From NCBI GenBank assembly GCA_014825775.1, contig MVAQ01000265.1, forward strand, positions 1 to 27,005: a stretch of 27,005 nt of DNA, in the 5' to 3' direction. The translations under genes were made by a program, and so were the position numbers. Shown here piece by piece: positions 1 through 11,090 of this stretch. Positions within the stretch are counted from its first letter, which is position 1; each line of letters opens with the position of its first letter. The notes beneath the pieces were generated by a model, which was not told the origin of the DNA, did no database searches, and was given only the letters and a program-made list of their open reading frames with translations. The stretch comes from Krasilnikovozyma curviuscula. Taxonomy: Eukaryota; Basidiomycota; Tremellomycetes; Cystofilobasidiales; Mrakiaceae.

Positions 1-534
1 TCGATACCGCCTGCCCACATCAGCAACAAAAAATCAAGCTCGTCAGTTCGATCTCAACCCTTCATGCACTCCAGAGCCAGCAAAAACCCGAAGAGACCAG
101 CACTTGCTGCTTCACCCACCTTCAACGACGACGCCAGTCTCTGGTACGAGAGGGATGCAGCCACTGAGGAAGACCAAGCCGAGTGGGGATACGGTTGCTT
201 GGGAGTAAGGGCCGATGGCTATATGGGAACGATTTGAAGGAGTATAGCAGTTCAGCAGCAGCTCAAAGCAAATAGCTGGACGAGCTACGGGACTCACCAC
301 TTGGAGCCTCTAACCCATAACAAGATATCAAGCATAACACGTTAGCTACCCGTAAGAAGGTGGTTCCTCGAAGTGATATTGCTGCTACTGCTTACTGGTG
401 GTAGCGACGACCTTGTAGTTTGGTTCACCGGAAGACATCCTGATTGATAACACTGAGGGAGTAATAGAAGTTCGGAATAGTGGGGTTGATCTGGTTAGGA
501 GGGTCGACGGGGTTGGAATCAGTTTCCTTAGCAT
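1..534 (-). CDS. RidA/YjgF (Mmf1/Hmf1-like) imine deaminase, 5' part
   Basis: RidA-family enzymes hydrolyse reactive 2-aminoacrylate and other enamine/imine intermediates released by PLP enzymes; in yeast they act in mitochondria (Mmf1) and cytosol (Hmf1). Proposed exons, read leftwards: 534-396, 309-298 (12 nt), 218-120, and 10-1, which runs off the window. Spliced in this way the protein reads TTKAPSAIGPYSQA, then GLVFLSGCIPLVPETG and VVVEGGI, the conserved N-terminal half of the family. All introns are GT-AG (86, 79 and 109 nt). The first in-frame ATG (534) gives a 32-residue leader rich in Arg, Ser and Thr without acidic residues, which looks like a mitochondrial presequence. A second ATG at 438 (MSSGEP) would give a leaderless form. 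The family call is firm; the catalytic C-terminal half lies outside the window. Confidence 0.88.
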
Positions 535-1867
535 CAAGAAGGCCGTTGAGGCGAGCTCTTTTTTTTTTTTCGAACGACACGAGACAGATGAGACGAGCAA
601 GTGGTTTTGCAATGATGTTCTAACTTAGGAATTGTAGTGAATGTATGGAAAATTAGAAGTAATCAGATTTGGAAGAACTGATGCTGAGGAAGCTCCGAAC
701 GCTGATGAAGAATCTGATTATCGGCGTCTTGCACTGGGCGCGAGTCGGGCGACAGAGATCACTATAATGGAATCGTATCAGTTTGGTCTCATAATCTAGT
801 GGTAAAGCATGGGCGATTCGAAACGTAGAATGTGAGTATGTCACCCTTCAATATTCTCGGTTCTTCTCCTGGCAACCGACTTGAAAACACTTCGCCCTAG
901 AATTTACAATCTACCGCAATTTGGGTTGTCTATTGCTCCGTAAATTATTATTATACTAAAATTAAACAGCCACTCTCTCTTTTTCTGGCTGTCAGACCGC
1001 TATCTTTCGTTTCCACTACCTCCGCTTTGAGAAAGAAATGCCCCTCTTAATTGAAGACATAAAAGTTAGGCCTCTAGACTCTGGCACTTCAGCTTTTCGA
1101 AGCCATGTATTAATTTGGTAAAAAATCAAAATTCCTAGAGTTTCTCAAAGCTATATCCCGAAGGCGACTCCTGTTGTTTTGATTTTACGTTGTTAGCGAC
1201 GACAGGTGAGAGCGATCTCCTTAAGTGCTGCTTGTTTCGTCTTAGAAACGAAACTCGAATCCTGTTTATCGAGAGACTCTGTTCCTAAGTTGACATATCT
1301 GCCGCTGGAAAGCACACTATGCCTCTCTCGTCTCGAGTGGCAGATACCCTTAATTTCTCACAAAGACGCTCATCAATCACTACTCTGCAACAAGTGTTCT
1401 TCCTCCTTCCCTGAAACATTTTGGCGATTTCTACACTGAGCTAACTATTCAATTTCGAAAAGATTGTTGAGCTAACCTACCACCCCTGTCTTAATATTCG
1501 AACCTGACATCGACTCCGCGCCGATCTTTCTTAATCGCTAATTTTTGTCCTCGTCGACCATCTCCCCCTCCAAGCAACCAGCAGGAAGTTCTCTCTTTCG
1601 TACGCCAACGAACAAGGTCACTCAGAATCGACGTTCTGCTCCAGGCCAAAGCGGGAAGTCATTAGAGAAAGCTTAGTTTGAGGTCAAACAAAGCTAAAGA
1701 AGGCTTGGTATGTCACACCCTGTTCGACGATGGTATTTGGCACATCAACTTCGAGTTAATGTTGAGATGGATAGATAGGTGCACTGGATCACCTACAGAA
1801 GATCTGAATGCTGTTTTCTTTTCTCCACCAGAACATCGTGGCTCGGCAGCATTCTTCATCTCAAGAC
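535..1867. other. Gene-free gap, divergent promoter region
   Basis: About 1.3 kb between the RidA gene (leftward) and the SGNH hydrolase (rightward). I see only short reading frames without family motifs. A 12-nt T run at 559-570 would be an A run in the RidA 5' leader. The region most likely holds both promoters and 5' UTRs. An in-frame ATG at 1808 could extend the SGNH protein by 20 residues. Confidence 0.5.
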
Positions 1868-3849
1868 ATGGCGAGCTTTCAATCGAATCGATCCTTTGCC
1901 AGACTGTTCGTTACCGTGGGACTGATAGGATATATCATACCACTTCTATGGCTGATACCAAGCCCCTGGGCGGTTAGGCCTACCTACCAACCACAGCGGA
2001 CAGAGTATTTCGTACAACTAGAGCCGGAACCTCCGATGACACCGCCAGTCTGCGACCGCTGCACGGTGCGCCCTGACCTCTGTGAAGTGTACGGGACAAA
2101 GAATGTTGATCTTGCGAGAGCGTATGATGGGAGTGGGGCAAGGTGGCAGAAGGTGCTCCAGCGTGCGAAGAGCGGTCAAGCAATTAAGATGGGGGTGTTG
2201 GGTGGAAGCGTCAGCCGGGGTCATGGTTGTGAATGCGATCCGTGAGTCTTCTTATTTTGTCTAGGGTGTATTTTGGAAAAATCCCTGGCATATTTCTGAT
2301 GCATTTCGTCTGTAGATGGCATACTCAAGTCTTTCAATGGTGGAATCAGACGTTTCCAAATCCTGGTAATGTGCATTACGACGGTTCAGTCGGTGCTAGA
2401 GGTACGTTACAATCTGTGTGAGCTCAACGAGATCTAGTAGCTGATTCCTTCCTTTAATGTTATGCTAGGAAGCGACTATTTTAAGTTCTGTCATGTAAGC
2501 AACCGACTGCCACCGTTGTTTGACATCGTACACCAATGCTTACTTGCTTCGCTTCTTCTAACCTAGCACGAACACTTACCACAGGATGTAGATGTGATCC
2601 TCCTTGAATTCTCGGTCAATGACTGGGAGATGTCCCTCACTTCATTCAACAATTTCGAAACTCTCCTCCGGAGCTTGCTCGAATACCCAAACTCACCAGC
2701 GATACTCATCTACGAATGGTTGAAGCTCTATGGCCAGGTCACCACTGGAGGAGATAATCAGGTGGCTATTGCTGGGTACTATGATGTGCCAGTCGTGAAC
2801 ATGAGGAGTGTGATCTTGCCACTGCACTTTTATGACGAGGACAGGATGAAAGAGGTGTTTGTGTGGGACACTTTTGATGAAAAAGGGGAGCTGAGGGAAG
2901 AGAAAGATAAACTTCATCCTAATTCTCTTGGACAGTAAGCACTAGAATATAAATTCTCTTTCGTGATAAAGGCTGGCGTGCTGACTACTCCTTTGTTTAT
3001 CGAAATCCAAACAAACTGTGTCACTCGAAGTCAAATATCGGCGGATATGGTCATCTTATATTTGGAGCAGCGTCAGTACTACGTATAATTATGAGATTTT
3101 TCCTCTTTTAATAAAATCCTCTTGATCGACTTTCCAGAGCTGTGTTTCTTGATCAACCGCCCCGTCCAACAGCCTTCATCAGCACCCTTTGTAACACCCG
3201 ACGATGCGCAGGTAGCTTACCGCATTCCTCCGGTGAGAGTCGATTTTGATTTCTTCTGTCATAGTTTAACAATACCTGAAAGCCAACATCTTCTAGCTGC
3301 GTCTCTCAAGTCAATATACTGATTCACCTGTCGAACCCACCTCACCATCTTGTTCCTCGGTCGACTCCACCACTAACCCTCTCGAGCCTGTGATGGATCT
3401 TACTCACGGATACGATCTGTGGCAGATGAGTGAAGAAAAGAAATTTTGGAGAGGGTTGAACTTTGGCGATGAGATTGTGTTCGAGGTAGAGACGACGGCG
3501 CCGGAGGGTGAGATGTGAGCTCGCACGCCTCTCTTTGCATGAACTCTAGAGCGTCATCTGACCTGAAACCACTACACTCTATTCCAGTACCGCGTATGTC
3601 CTCCGAAGTTCTAAATTTTCAGTCGGCGAAGTAAACTGCTACATCGACGGGGATAACTCTAAGCCTCACTCCGTGGACGCGTGGTGGCCTCGCACACAAA
3701 ACGTTGGTGGATTCTTCAAGCTGACTGGGCCTGAAGATAAAATAAAGCCGGGCAAGCATCGGGTGTTATGTAGGAATAAGAAATATATGAACCACTGGCC
3801 GGAGGGGAAAGGCGAGGCCATGTATTTCATTGGGATGTTTTCAGTTTGA
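1868..3849 (+). CDS. SGNH/GDSL-type hydrolase, membrane anchored
   Basis: Proposed exons: 1868-2241, 2316-2401, 2469-2494, 2567-2934, 3031-3071, 3138-3232, 3297-3514, 3588-3849; they sum to 489 codons plus stop. A hydrophobic segment (about residues 12-30) with basic residues before it suggests a signal anchor, so the enzyme should face the secretory lumen or cell surface. SGNH blocks are present: LGGSVSRG with nucleophile Ser114, Gly in VGARGSDYF, EFSVNDW with Asn180, and DKLHPNSLGH with Asp276 and His279; the last motif is completed only across an intron. The last 120 residues, starting near HGYDLWQMSEE, form a second beta-rich region with FGDEIVFEVE. Such proteins are common in basidiomycetes and are predicted to act on carbohydrate esters; the substrate is not evident. 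The 3031 acceptor lacks a clear pyrimidine tract but restores the motif. ATG 1868 was chosen because the anchor then lies near the N-terminus. Confidence 0.82.
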
Positions 3850-4265
3850 GTGATCTGGGGGATGGAAATCAAGCTGTGGCTTTAACTTTAGATCTTGAAG
3901 TAATAGACCATATTCAAAAGATTTTAATAAGGTGCCTGTCAAATACTGGAGAGTTTTGTTTTGATTTCAAAAGTGTCACATTTAGAGAAACGCCTCAAAC
4001 TAGATACTGGTTCAGTCTGTGCAATTTCTAGGGATTTTTTTAAACCATCATGAACCTCATCTTTGGCCTTGAAGCAACCTATCCCTTGCTTTCCCAAAAT
4101 ATCTATAGCCCATTTCACGCCTTCCCAAAGGAGGAAGAGAATAAATTGGTTGTTGTGGCTATTTGAAGCGGAGACCGGATGAAAGCTTCGCGCTTTGTCG
4201 AGCTGAACCACTTCTGCCTCTCAAACCCAATATTCCAATCTATCTAAACAGATCTCTATCCTCCT
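3850..4265. other. Gene-free gap
   Basis: About 415 nt between the SGNH stop and the proposed reductase start. It should hold the 3' UTR of the first gene and the promoter of the second. The reading frames here show no recognisable domain. I see no RNA gene. Confidence 0.5.
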
Positions 4266-6152
4266 ATGCAGAACATCGTAGTACTGTCCGTTTCTTCACC
4301 TTGCCAGACTCAATTTCCAAATCCTTCCCCGCACCAGTTCTGACCCTTCCCCAATCTGCGCTTCAACAGACGCCAGAGGCCCTCAAACTCATCACATATA
4401 GATTCCTCGTTAGGATCTTCAAGCTCAACGTTTGAACTCAAGAAGGTGCCCATACCCAAAAAGGAGGACCTGAAGGAAGGGGAGCTGCTCGTCAGGCAGG
4501 AATGGATCGCTATGGAGCCAGCAATGAGAGGCTGGTTGAGTGAAGCTAGAAGGTCAGTTGAACAAATTTTTGCTTCTGTTTTCGTTGCTGACATCGTTGC
4601 GGTGTTGTCGCTCCGGTAGCTACATTGGTATGTCGTTGCCCCCCTTTATCCCCGTGTTAACACACCTTTCTCTAACGAGACCTTTACCTTCCTGCCCCTC
4701 AGAACCTGTCAAAATCAACTCTCCCATGAGGGCAGCAACAATCTCGCGTATCGTACACTCGAAAAGCTCTGGATTCAAAGAAGGCGACTGGGTCCAATGC
4801 TTCGCCGGTTAGTCTCTCCTCTCTTACCCGAGATGACAATCGCCTGCGCAGATTTGCTTATTGATACAGTTATTCGGTAGGTTGGACAGAATATGCTGTG
4901 TTTCCAGCTAAGTTTGCGAAGAAGCTCAGGTGAGTGCTTATGAATTCACCCTTGCGGGACGTTAATGACGAAAAGTCGCAGTGTTGATGAATCAACGGAT
5001 GTGAGGGACTACTTTTCTGTTCTGGGAGAAACTGGTCAGACTGCTTACTGGGCAAGCCATGCTTCCTGAATTGTGCGGCTTCCAGTATCTGACAGAAGTG
5101 TTACTTGTTTAGGGACTATTGGATGTTGGCAATCCTCAACCAGGTGAGACAATAGTGGTCAGCGGGGCAGCAGGTGCAACAGGATCTATTGTTTGTCAGA
5201 TTGCGTGAGTAAAGGTTTTTTTTCTCTTGATTTGATGGTACGCTGCTGAGTTTTGGCTGCTATGGGTACAGAAAACTAAAAGGATGCAAAGTCATTGGGC
5301 TTGCTGGCTCTGCTGATAAAGTCAAGTGGCTGGAAGAAGAATTGGGGATTGATAAAGCACTAAACTGTAAGATGCCAACATGTTGTTCTTTGGCTTGGAA
5401 CTGTCGCTGACTCTATCCGCTCCATCACAGACAAGGACGATGAGTTCCGAGAGAATTTCAAGAAGGAAGTCGGGTATTTGGTGCGTAATTCCATCCCTCT
5501 CTAATCTCTTCTTTCGCTTAAAACTTTCCCCCGTTAGGATGTTTTCTTTGACAACGTCGGAGGATCGATCCTCAATCTTGCGCTCACGCGCTTGAAGCAA
5601 GGAGCCAGGATCGTCTTGTGCGGTGCTATTGAAGACGTAGGCTCTTTTGTTAGCCTTTTCGTTGACCCTTCTAATCAGTTCACTGTATGATACCTTTCTC
5701 AGTACAATAAAGGCGGGAAGACTGAAGGTCTGAAAACTTACACCAACCTGATTGGACAACGCGCAAAGATACAAGGCTTCATCGTGTAAGTCTTTTCTTC
5801 AACAACTCTCATTCAACTGTAACTAATTTTAACGAACGTTGATGAACCTCAGCTTTGACTACCGCAAGCGATATCCGATTGCAGAGCATGATTTGACCCA
5901 ATGGCTAAAGGAGGGAAAGATCAAGCGGAAATTCTTCGTATTCAATAATGGGAAAGGTGGGATTAAGGATTGTCCTCGGGCGATGGAAGGACTGTTCAAA
6001 GGTGACAATTTTGGGAAGGTAAGTCACTTCGTTTGAGATTGAGTCGAGCGCAAGATTGCTGACGCGCAATTCATATTTTTGCGCTGGGGTTGTAGATGGT
6101 CGTAAAAGTATGGCCGGAGGATATACATATCAAAATGCAAAGTAAACTTTAG
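4266..6152 (+). CDS. Zinc-free medium-chain reductase (PTGR/curcumin reductase type)
   Basis: NADPH-dependent reduction of alpha,beta-unsaturated carbonyls is the known activity of this MDR branch (leukotriene B4 dehydrogenase, CurA); it should be cytosolic. Proposed exons: 4266-4285, 4370-4552, 4620-4627 (8 nt), 4703-4807, 4881-4929, 4982-5051, 5113-5204, 5272-5366, 5431-5480, 5538-5636, 5703-5785, 5853-6018, 6096-6152; sum 358 codons plus stop, close to the family's usual 330-350. Supporting motifs: FELKKVPIPKK, EPAMRGWLSEARSYIEPVKI, DYFSVLGETGQTAYWGLLDV, and the nucleotide-binding VVSGAAGATGSIVCQIAKL (G163, G166, G169), then VFFDNVGG and QGFIVFDY. No structural-zinc cysteine cluster is seen, as expected. 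One intron (5052-5112) begins with GC instead of GT. The first exon, 20 nt, is the least certain part, though it gives MQNIVVLRQRPS, the expected N-terminal strand, and its intron holds a CTGAC branch-like string. Confidence 0.88.
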
Positions 6153-6363
6153 AAAATCAATGTACATATCGAATCGAACAGAATTCGTGAGTGCAACTTT
6201 TGCTGCTGCCCGTCTCGCGTGGCTAGAAACGTAATGCGTCTAGAAGCAGATTCCGGTGTCGCGCAAGTGGAACGTCAGCAGCAGAGCCGAACCTTAACCT
6301 GTCAAACTGCTCATCTGAGCTACGTTCTTTCGCCTTTCCAAAAGGCAGGTTCCTTTCAGTATA
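6153..6363. other. Short intergenic region
   Basis: Tandem spacing of 211 nt between the reductase stop and the next start. It should hold a 3' UTR and a compact promoter; no specific element was identified. Confidence 0.4.
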
Positions 6364-7146
6364 ATGGAAGAAGACCAGCCCATAGCGTCCAGTAGCAAAC
6401 TTCCAGCTCCCACTTTGGGGTCGTCTGCAGGACCGTTCTCGATCCCGATAAATTCCCTCACAATCTCACAGCCAGCACCTCCAGAAGAACCAGAGTTCGG
6501 TCTGTCAGTATACGAACGACGGCGAGCTGCCTGGCTCACTCCTCGGAATCCACAGCAGCAGGAACGAGGGCATGGCTTCGTAAAAGGAACGACAGAGGAA
6601 GGGGTGAAAAAGTCCATGAGTCGGTTGGAGGTTCTGTTAAGCAAACCAGGAGCTGAAGAGACAGAGGAAGCTTGGAGAGATGGGCTTGAAGGCGTATGGA
6701 GAGGTCTGGTTGGTGGGAGACGTAAGTTTTTCTGTTGGTGCGCAGAGCTGCATCGATTTTCTTGGGGTTCTTACGTTCTGACAGGAACTTTAAATTAATT
6801 TTCAACTTAGGTTTGGTAAAACGAATGAAACTGTCGGTGGTCATTAAAATTCTGAGGGCAGGTTGGATACGAGGTAAGTTGCGCCGCAAAGACCTTCTTT
6901 CCCTTGTTCTACCTTGCCTCTGACCTAGATCAACCTTTTTCTTCCAATTTAGATGGAACCTGGCCCATCGAGTATTCTCTCGCCAACAACCCAATGCCAG
7001 ATTCACCGACAGGATCACCTTCTCTCGGCTCAGCTGTCCCTTCAACGCTGAACACCCCAGATGGCGAAACGGCGTCGTATGTCGGCTTTAGTGAGCCAGA
7101 AGGAAAGACAGAGACTGATGAGAGGATGCAGGTTACATCCCTGTGA
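6364..7146 (+). CDS. Small protein with Gag1-like clamp (DUF4050-like) signature
   Basis: Exons 6364-6721, 6811-6873 and 6953-7146 give 204 codons plus stop. Two blocks recall the Gag1-like clamp domain: SVYERRRAAWL (residues 48-58) and KRMKLSVVIKILRAGWIRDG (about 123-142), followed by TWP. In that family the second block resembles a 'kPi.L..lV..Lv..W..dG.wp' pattern. The rest is Pro-, Ser- and Glu-rich and probably disordered. The reading frame stops with TGA at 7144, and the next gene has its own ATG, so this is not the N-terminus of the GCP2 homologue although both lie on the same strand. The family assignment comes from memory of the motif and is moderate; the existence of the gene is well supported by clean splice sites and phases. 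Confidence 0.68.
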
Positions 7147-7531
7147 GAAGGTCTAAGCGTAGTTAACAAAGCTAATTTGCTCGACGTGGATGAGCTTAAG
7201 CAGCGTTTTCGCTAGCTGAAGACAGAGCCGGCTGTTGTGTAGGATTAAGGAGATCTGTGCACTGTATCGTTATACCACAAATTTGCATTCACGCATATGA
7301 TCAAGCAAGTTTTGACCCGTTTGACGCGTCTTCCTTTATTATCTTCTCTGTTCCTTGCTACTAGAGAATATCCCCACAAAACGCTACCAGATATTGTTTC
7401 TTGCGCTCCTCTTGTTTTCTCTCCCCTCAAAGTTTGAAACGTACTGAATGCAGAAAATTCGATTCATATACTGGTTGCTTTTCGAGCTCACGCGTATCCC
7501 CTCGACAGCCACAGCTTCAGCCTTGGACAGA
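7147..7531. other. Gene-free gap upstream of GCP2
   Basis: About 385 nt holding the 3' UTR of the preceding gene and the promoter and 5' UTR of the GCP2 homologue. No conserved frame or RNA gene was seen. Confidence 0.45.
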
Positions 7532-10500
7532 ATGGCAACCAGCTCGACAGTCCCATTCACACCTGCTGGCCCTAGGTTCAAAAGTTCTCATCAGAGTCTG
7601 GGTCTGAGTAACAAGCAGGGCAGAGACGTACGTAGCTCGTTTGCTGCACGAGCCCTTTGTAGTACACTGTTTCTTCGCTGATTTTCTTTCATCTTGGGTT
7701 GGAAATAGATACAAACGCTACTATATTCTGCTCACAAGCCACGTAGGACAAACGGAGTACATCAGGAACATTACCAGGATGTCGAAGAGGAAGACGAACA
7801 GGAGAACGAGGTGCATGCTTCTCACGCCAGGAGAACGAGGAATGGTGCCGAGCCTCCCTCTGTACAAAGTTCAAGCAGCCTGAGCAACAACAGGAGAGCA
7901 TCAGATATCAGCGATGATGACCGGTGGAGGGCTTCTAGGCGAGAAGAAAAAGGTGAGCCTGACATTCGTTTTTTGTGTTGGATGAAGCACACTAAGCGGT
8001 TGTTTTTTTTGTTTCCTTTCTTTGGTTCAGCTCCAGCCAAGGCAACAACTTCACATCCATTCTTAGCAGAAACATCATTCCACCAGAAACCTCTAGCATC
8101 ACGGATTGTACCCCCTCAACCAGACTTATCAATCCTCTCGCCGGTCGAAGTTTCCTTCTTGAACTCTCAGCCTGAACCCGTACCTTTTGAAATCCAAGAA
8201 GCATTGGTCTTAGAGGATTTGCAGTCCGTTCTCTTAGGGGTCGAAGGATCGCTGATTTTGTGGGAAGAAGGTTATGATCCGTTGGATGAAAGATTGGCTC
8301 TCAATGGCGCTGGATGGAGGGTTGACGAGGGACTTGGTGAGTACAACCTACGATAGTAACGACGCGTTCTGATGGCAATGTTCTGTGCTACAGACCCTAG
8401 CTTACTGAGTCTGCTCAAGAGAATCTTACCTCTCGCAACTCATTATATGGGGATCCAAGCGTTTATTGATTCGAGGTGAGTGACCACATTCTGCAGTTCT
8501 TCATTCCCATCACCCGCTCACACACTGAGACATAACTATTTACTGGAGAAGATGTGGTCTTGAATATGGTAAAACGAACCACGCACTAGCTTCTGGTCTC
8601 CGGTCCCTCCTCACTGAATACTCTGTTCTCCTGACCCAACTCGAGAAACTATGGCTGCACGACCAACACTTCTCACTCCAACAAGCCTGGTCTCATCTCT
8701 CGCCATGTCTTCATAAACTGTCATTGCTGCACGCGCTAACTTTGGAACTCGTCCAAGCGGAGGGCAAATTCGACGACGAAGACGAAACGAAAGAAGATGA
8801 GAGTCTACCAGATGATGATTCGGACGCAGAGATGAATGAACGACTGGGTCTCGGTGGTGCTGGGCTGAAAGATTTGATGAAGAGTGGGAATGGAGGCAGA
8901 GGCCAGAGGGAGGAAGGTGGGCTCGTCAAAGGCGGTGAGGTTTTGGGGTTGATTTGGGAACGACTGATGAGGTTGAGCGGGTGAGGCGCAACCATTATGG
9001 AGCACAAATTCCAAGTGTACCACTAATATCATTTGTTTTATCGTTAGTGATGCGACAGCTACTCAACTTTACTCCACTCTTCTCCGACACGCGTCTCAGC
9101 CTTACGCTGTGATGATTCTAAGGTGGATCTCAACAGGTATTTTAGTAGACAAATATGAAGAGTTCATGGTGCGGGAAACTGGAAGCATCACCAAAGGGTC
9201 TTTGGAAATGGACTACACGGACGAATACTGGGATCGACGATACACTGTAAGTAGACAAATTTCGAACTTAACTTTCATTTCTCGACGCTAATAGCTCCAT
9301 CTTTCAGCTCCGAGATGGCTCTTCTCTGAAATCAACAACACCAGGAGCACCATCAACGTCCTCATCTATCCCTTTACCCAGAAATGGTACGAATCGACTC
9401 CCTGGAGGGGCATGTGTACCTCCTTTCTTGGAAGGATGGAAGCACAAAATCTTGCTAGCAGGGAAGTACTTGAACGTGATCAAGGAATGTGGGGTGGATG
9501 CTAGAGGAGATTCAAGTATCTGGGATGGAAAGGAGGAAATTGATTTGGAAGATTCTTTGTGAGTTTTAACAGTTCTTTGTGAAGTATGGGGAGGTTAGAC
9601 TAACAGATTGGTTGTAGGTTCCACGACCATATTGAGGCGGCATACATCCGCGCCAATCAGACACTCCTCAAGATGCTTCTCGAGGAACAACAGCTGGTTC
9701 CTCATCTCCGGTGAGTGAATCCTCCTATGATCGATGTGTTACTCGTCCTAATTAACGCTTTGCTCTCTAGCTCAATGAAACACTACTTCTTCCTGGACCA
9801 GTCTGACTTTTTCACACACTTCCTTGACACATCCATGGCCGAGCTTCACAAAACTTCCCGCCAGGCGTCTCTTGTCAAACTTCAATCCCTCCTCGACCTC
9901 ACCCTTCGAAACCCGTCGACTGTCACCTCAAGCGATCCCTATAAAGACGATCTGAAAGTGACAATGGCCAGCCAAACATTGAGCGACTTCTTGATCAGTG
10001 TCGTCAACAAGAGTGGAAATATGGGGGGCAGTGGAGATGGCGACGTTGCGCCTGCTAGTGTCTCTGCAACACCGGCGCAGAGTGACAAAGAGAGGAGAGA
10101 TAAAGATAGAGACAAAGATAAGAAGACCGAGTTACTTGGTAAGTTCTCTTCTTCTCTTCTGATTTTGAGTAGCTTCGCAAGTTTTGGCCTGACAGGCTCT
10201 CCCAATCTAGCCATCAACGCCTTCCAGTTGGACTACACTGTCGAATTCCCACTCTCATTGGTCATTTCTCGAAAAACCATCACCAGATATCAAATCGTCT
10301 TTCGGTTCCTCCTCCAACTCCGCCATCTCGAACAATCCCTCTCTGCCATGTTCCTTCACCAATCCAAACATAAGCCGTGGAAAGCGCGCACATCGAACCC
10401 TCGATTTGAAGCTTGGAAGCAGCGGATGTTTTTGTTGAGGAGCAAAATGAATGCATTCATTGGGATCATGTTGAGTTTTGTAACTCAAGAGGTATTGGAA

Positions 10501-11090
10501 CCGAACTGGAGACAATTGGAGGTGCAAATGGCGAAGGTGAAGACGGTGGACCAGCTGTTGAAGGACCATGTCGACTTCTTGGACACATGCTTGAAGCAAT
10601 GTATGTTGACGAAACAAGACTTAATTACAGTGAGCCTGGCTTTATTCTGTTTGATTTGCGGATAATGTGCTAATTGTCTCGGCGAATATTTAGATCATCG
10701 CTAAGCTCTTTGAAACAACCCACCGCTTCGTGAACTACTCGAGACAATTTGATCATCAAGCCGAAGACGGATATGAGGAGTTCGTTGGTACTCCTCTCCG
10801 GACCAAAAAGGATGGAACCCTTGAAGAGAGAGTGACAGATGACGGTCGCGAAAAATTCCTGGCCATGTGGGAGTTGAATTTTTCACACAACGTTAAGGTA
10901 CTTCCTGATCCACCCCAAATTCTCGAAGTTTTTTGCTGATCTTCACATGACCATCTTCAAATTATAGGCCTTCATGCAACACGTAACCTACGTGTCTTCG
11001 TCAGACAACGTTGCGGTGCTACCTCTGGTAGGGAAACTGAGAACCCTACTCGATCCGAGGGCACTGCTCGATACGAACACTGCACTGTAG
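7532..11090 (+). CDS. SPC97: Gamma-tubulin complex component 2 (Spc97/GCP2/Alp4)
   Basis: GCP2 pairs with GCP3 and gamma-tubulin in the small complex that nucleates microtubules at the spindle pole body. Proposed exons: 7532-7627, 7709-7952, 8031-8336, 8394-8475, 8552-8980, 9048-9246, 9308-9558, 9618-9710, 9771-10138, 10196-10629, 10694-10897, 10968-11090; sum 942 codons plus stop, near human GCP2 (about 900). Diagnostic stretches: QEALVLEDLQSVLLGVEGSL (start of the GRIP1 half), YAVMILRWISTGILVDKYEE, LRSMKHYFFLDQSDFFTHFL (about 565-584), DPYKDDLKV, and YTVEFPLSLVISRKTITRYQ (GRIP2 half). LKHYF(L) and WPLSL-INRKALTRYQ equivalents in animal GCP2 favour GCP2 over GCP3. Lineage-specific disordered parts are an acidic loop near 8770-8830 and a charged RDKDRDKDKK run before 10138. 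The N-terminal 100 residues are unconserved. Intron 9 (10139-10195) is 57 nt, stop-free and in frame. Confidence 0.92.

Noticed and set aside
781..830. tRNA-like string with a B-box-like gattcgaa and an agtggtaa stretch
   Set aside because: Too short for a cloverleaf; no anticodon arm or paired acceptor ends could be drawn.
4310..4594. 94-codon minus-strand frame
   Set aside because: It lies antisense to exon 2 of the reductase, whose translation carries family motifs; a shadow frame.
6364..11090. One long gene joining the small clamp-like protein to GCP2
   Set aside because: The first part ends in a TGA at 7144-7146 with no donor needed, and GCP2 has its own ATG and exon 1 at 7532 in matching phase.
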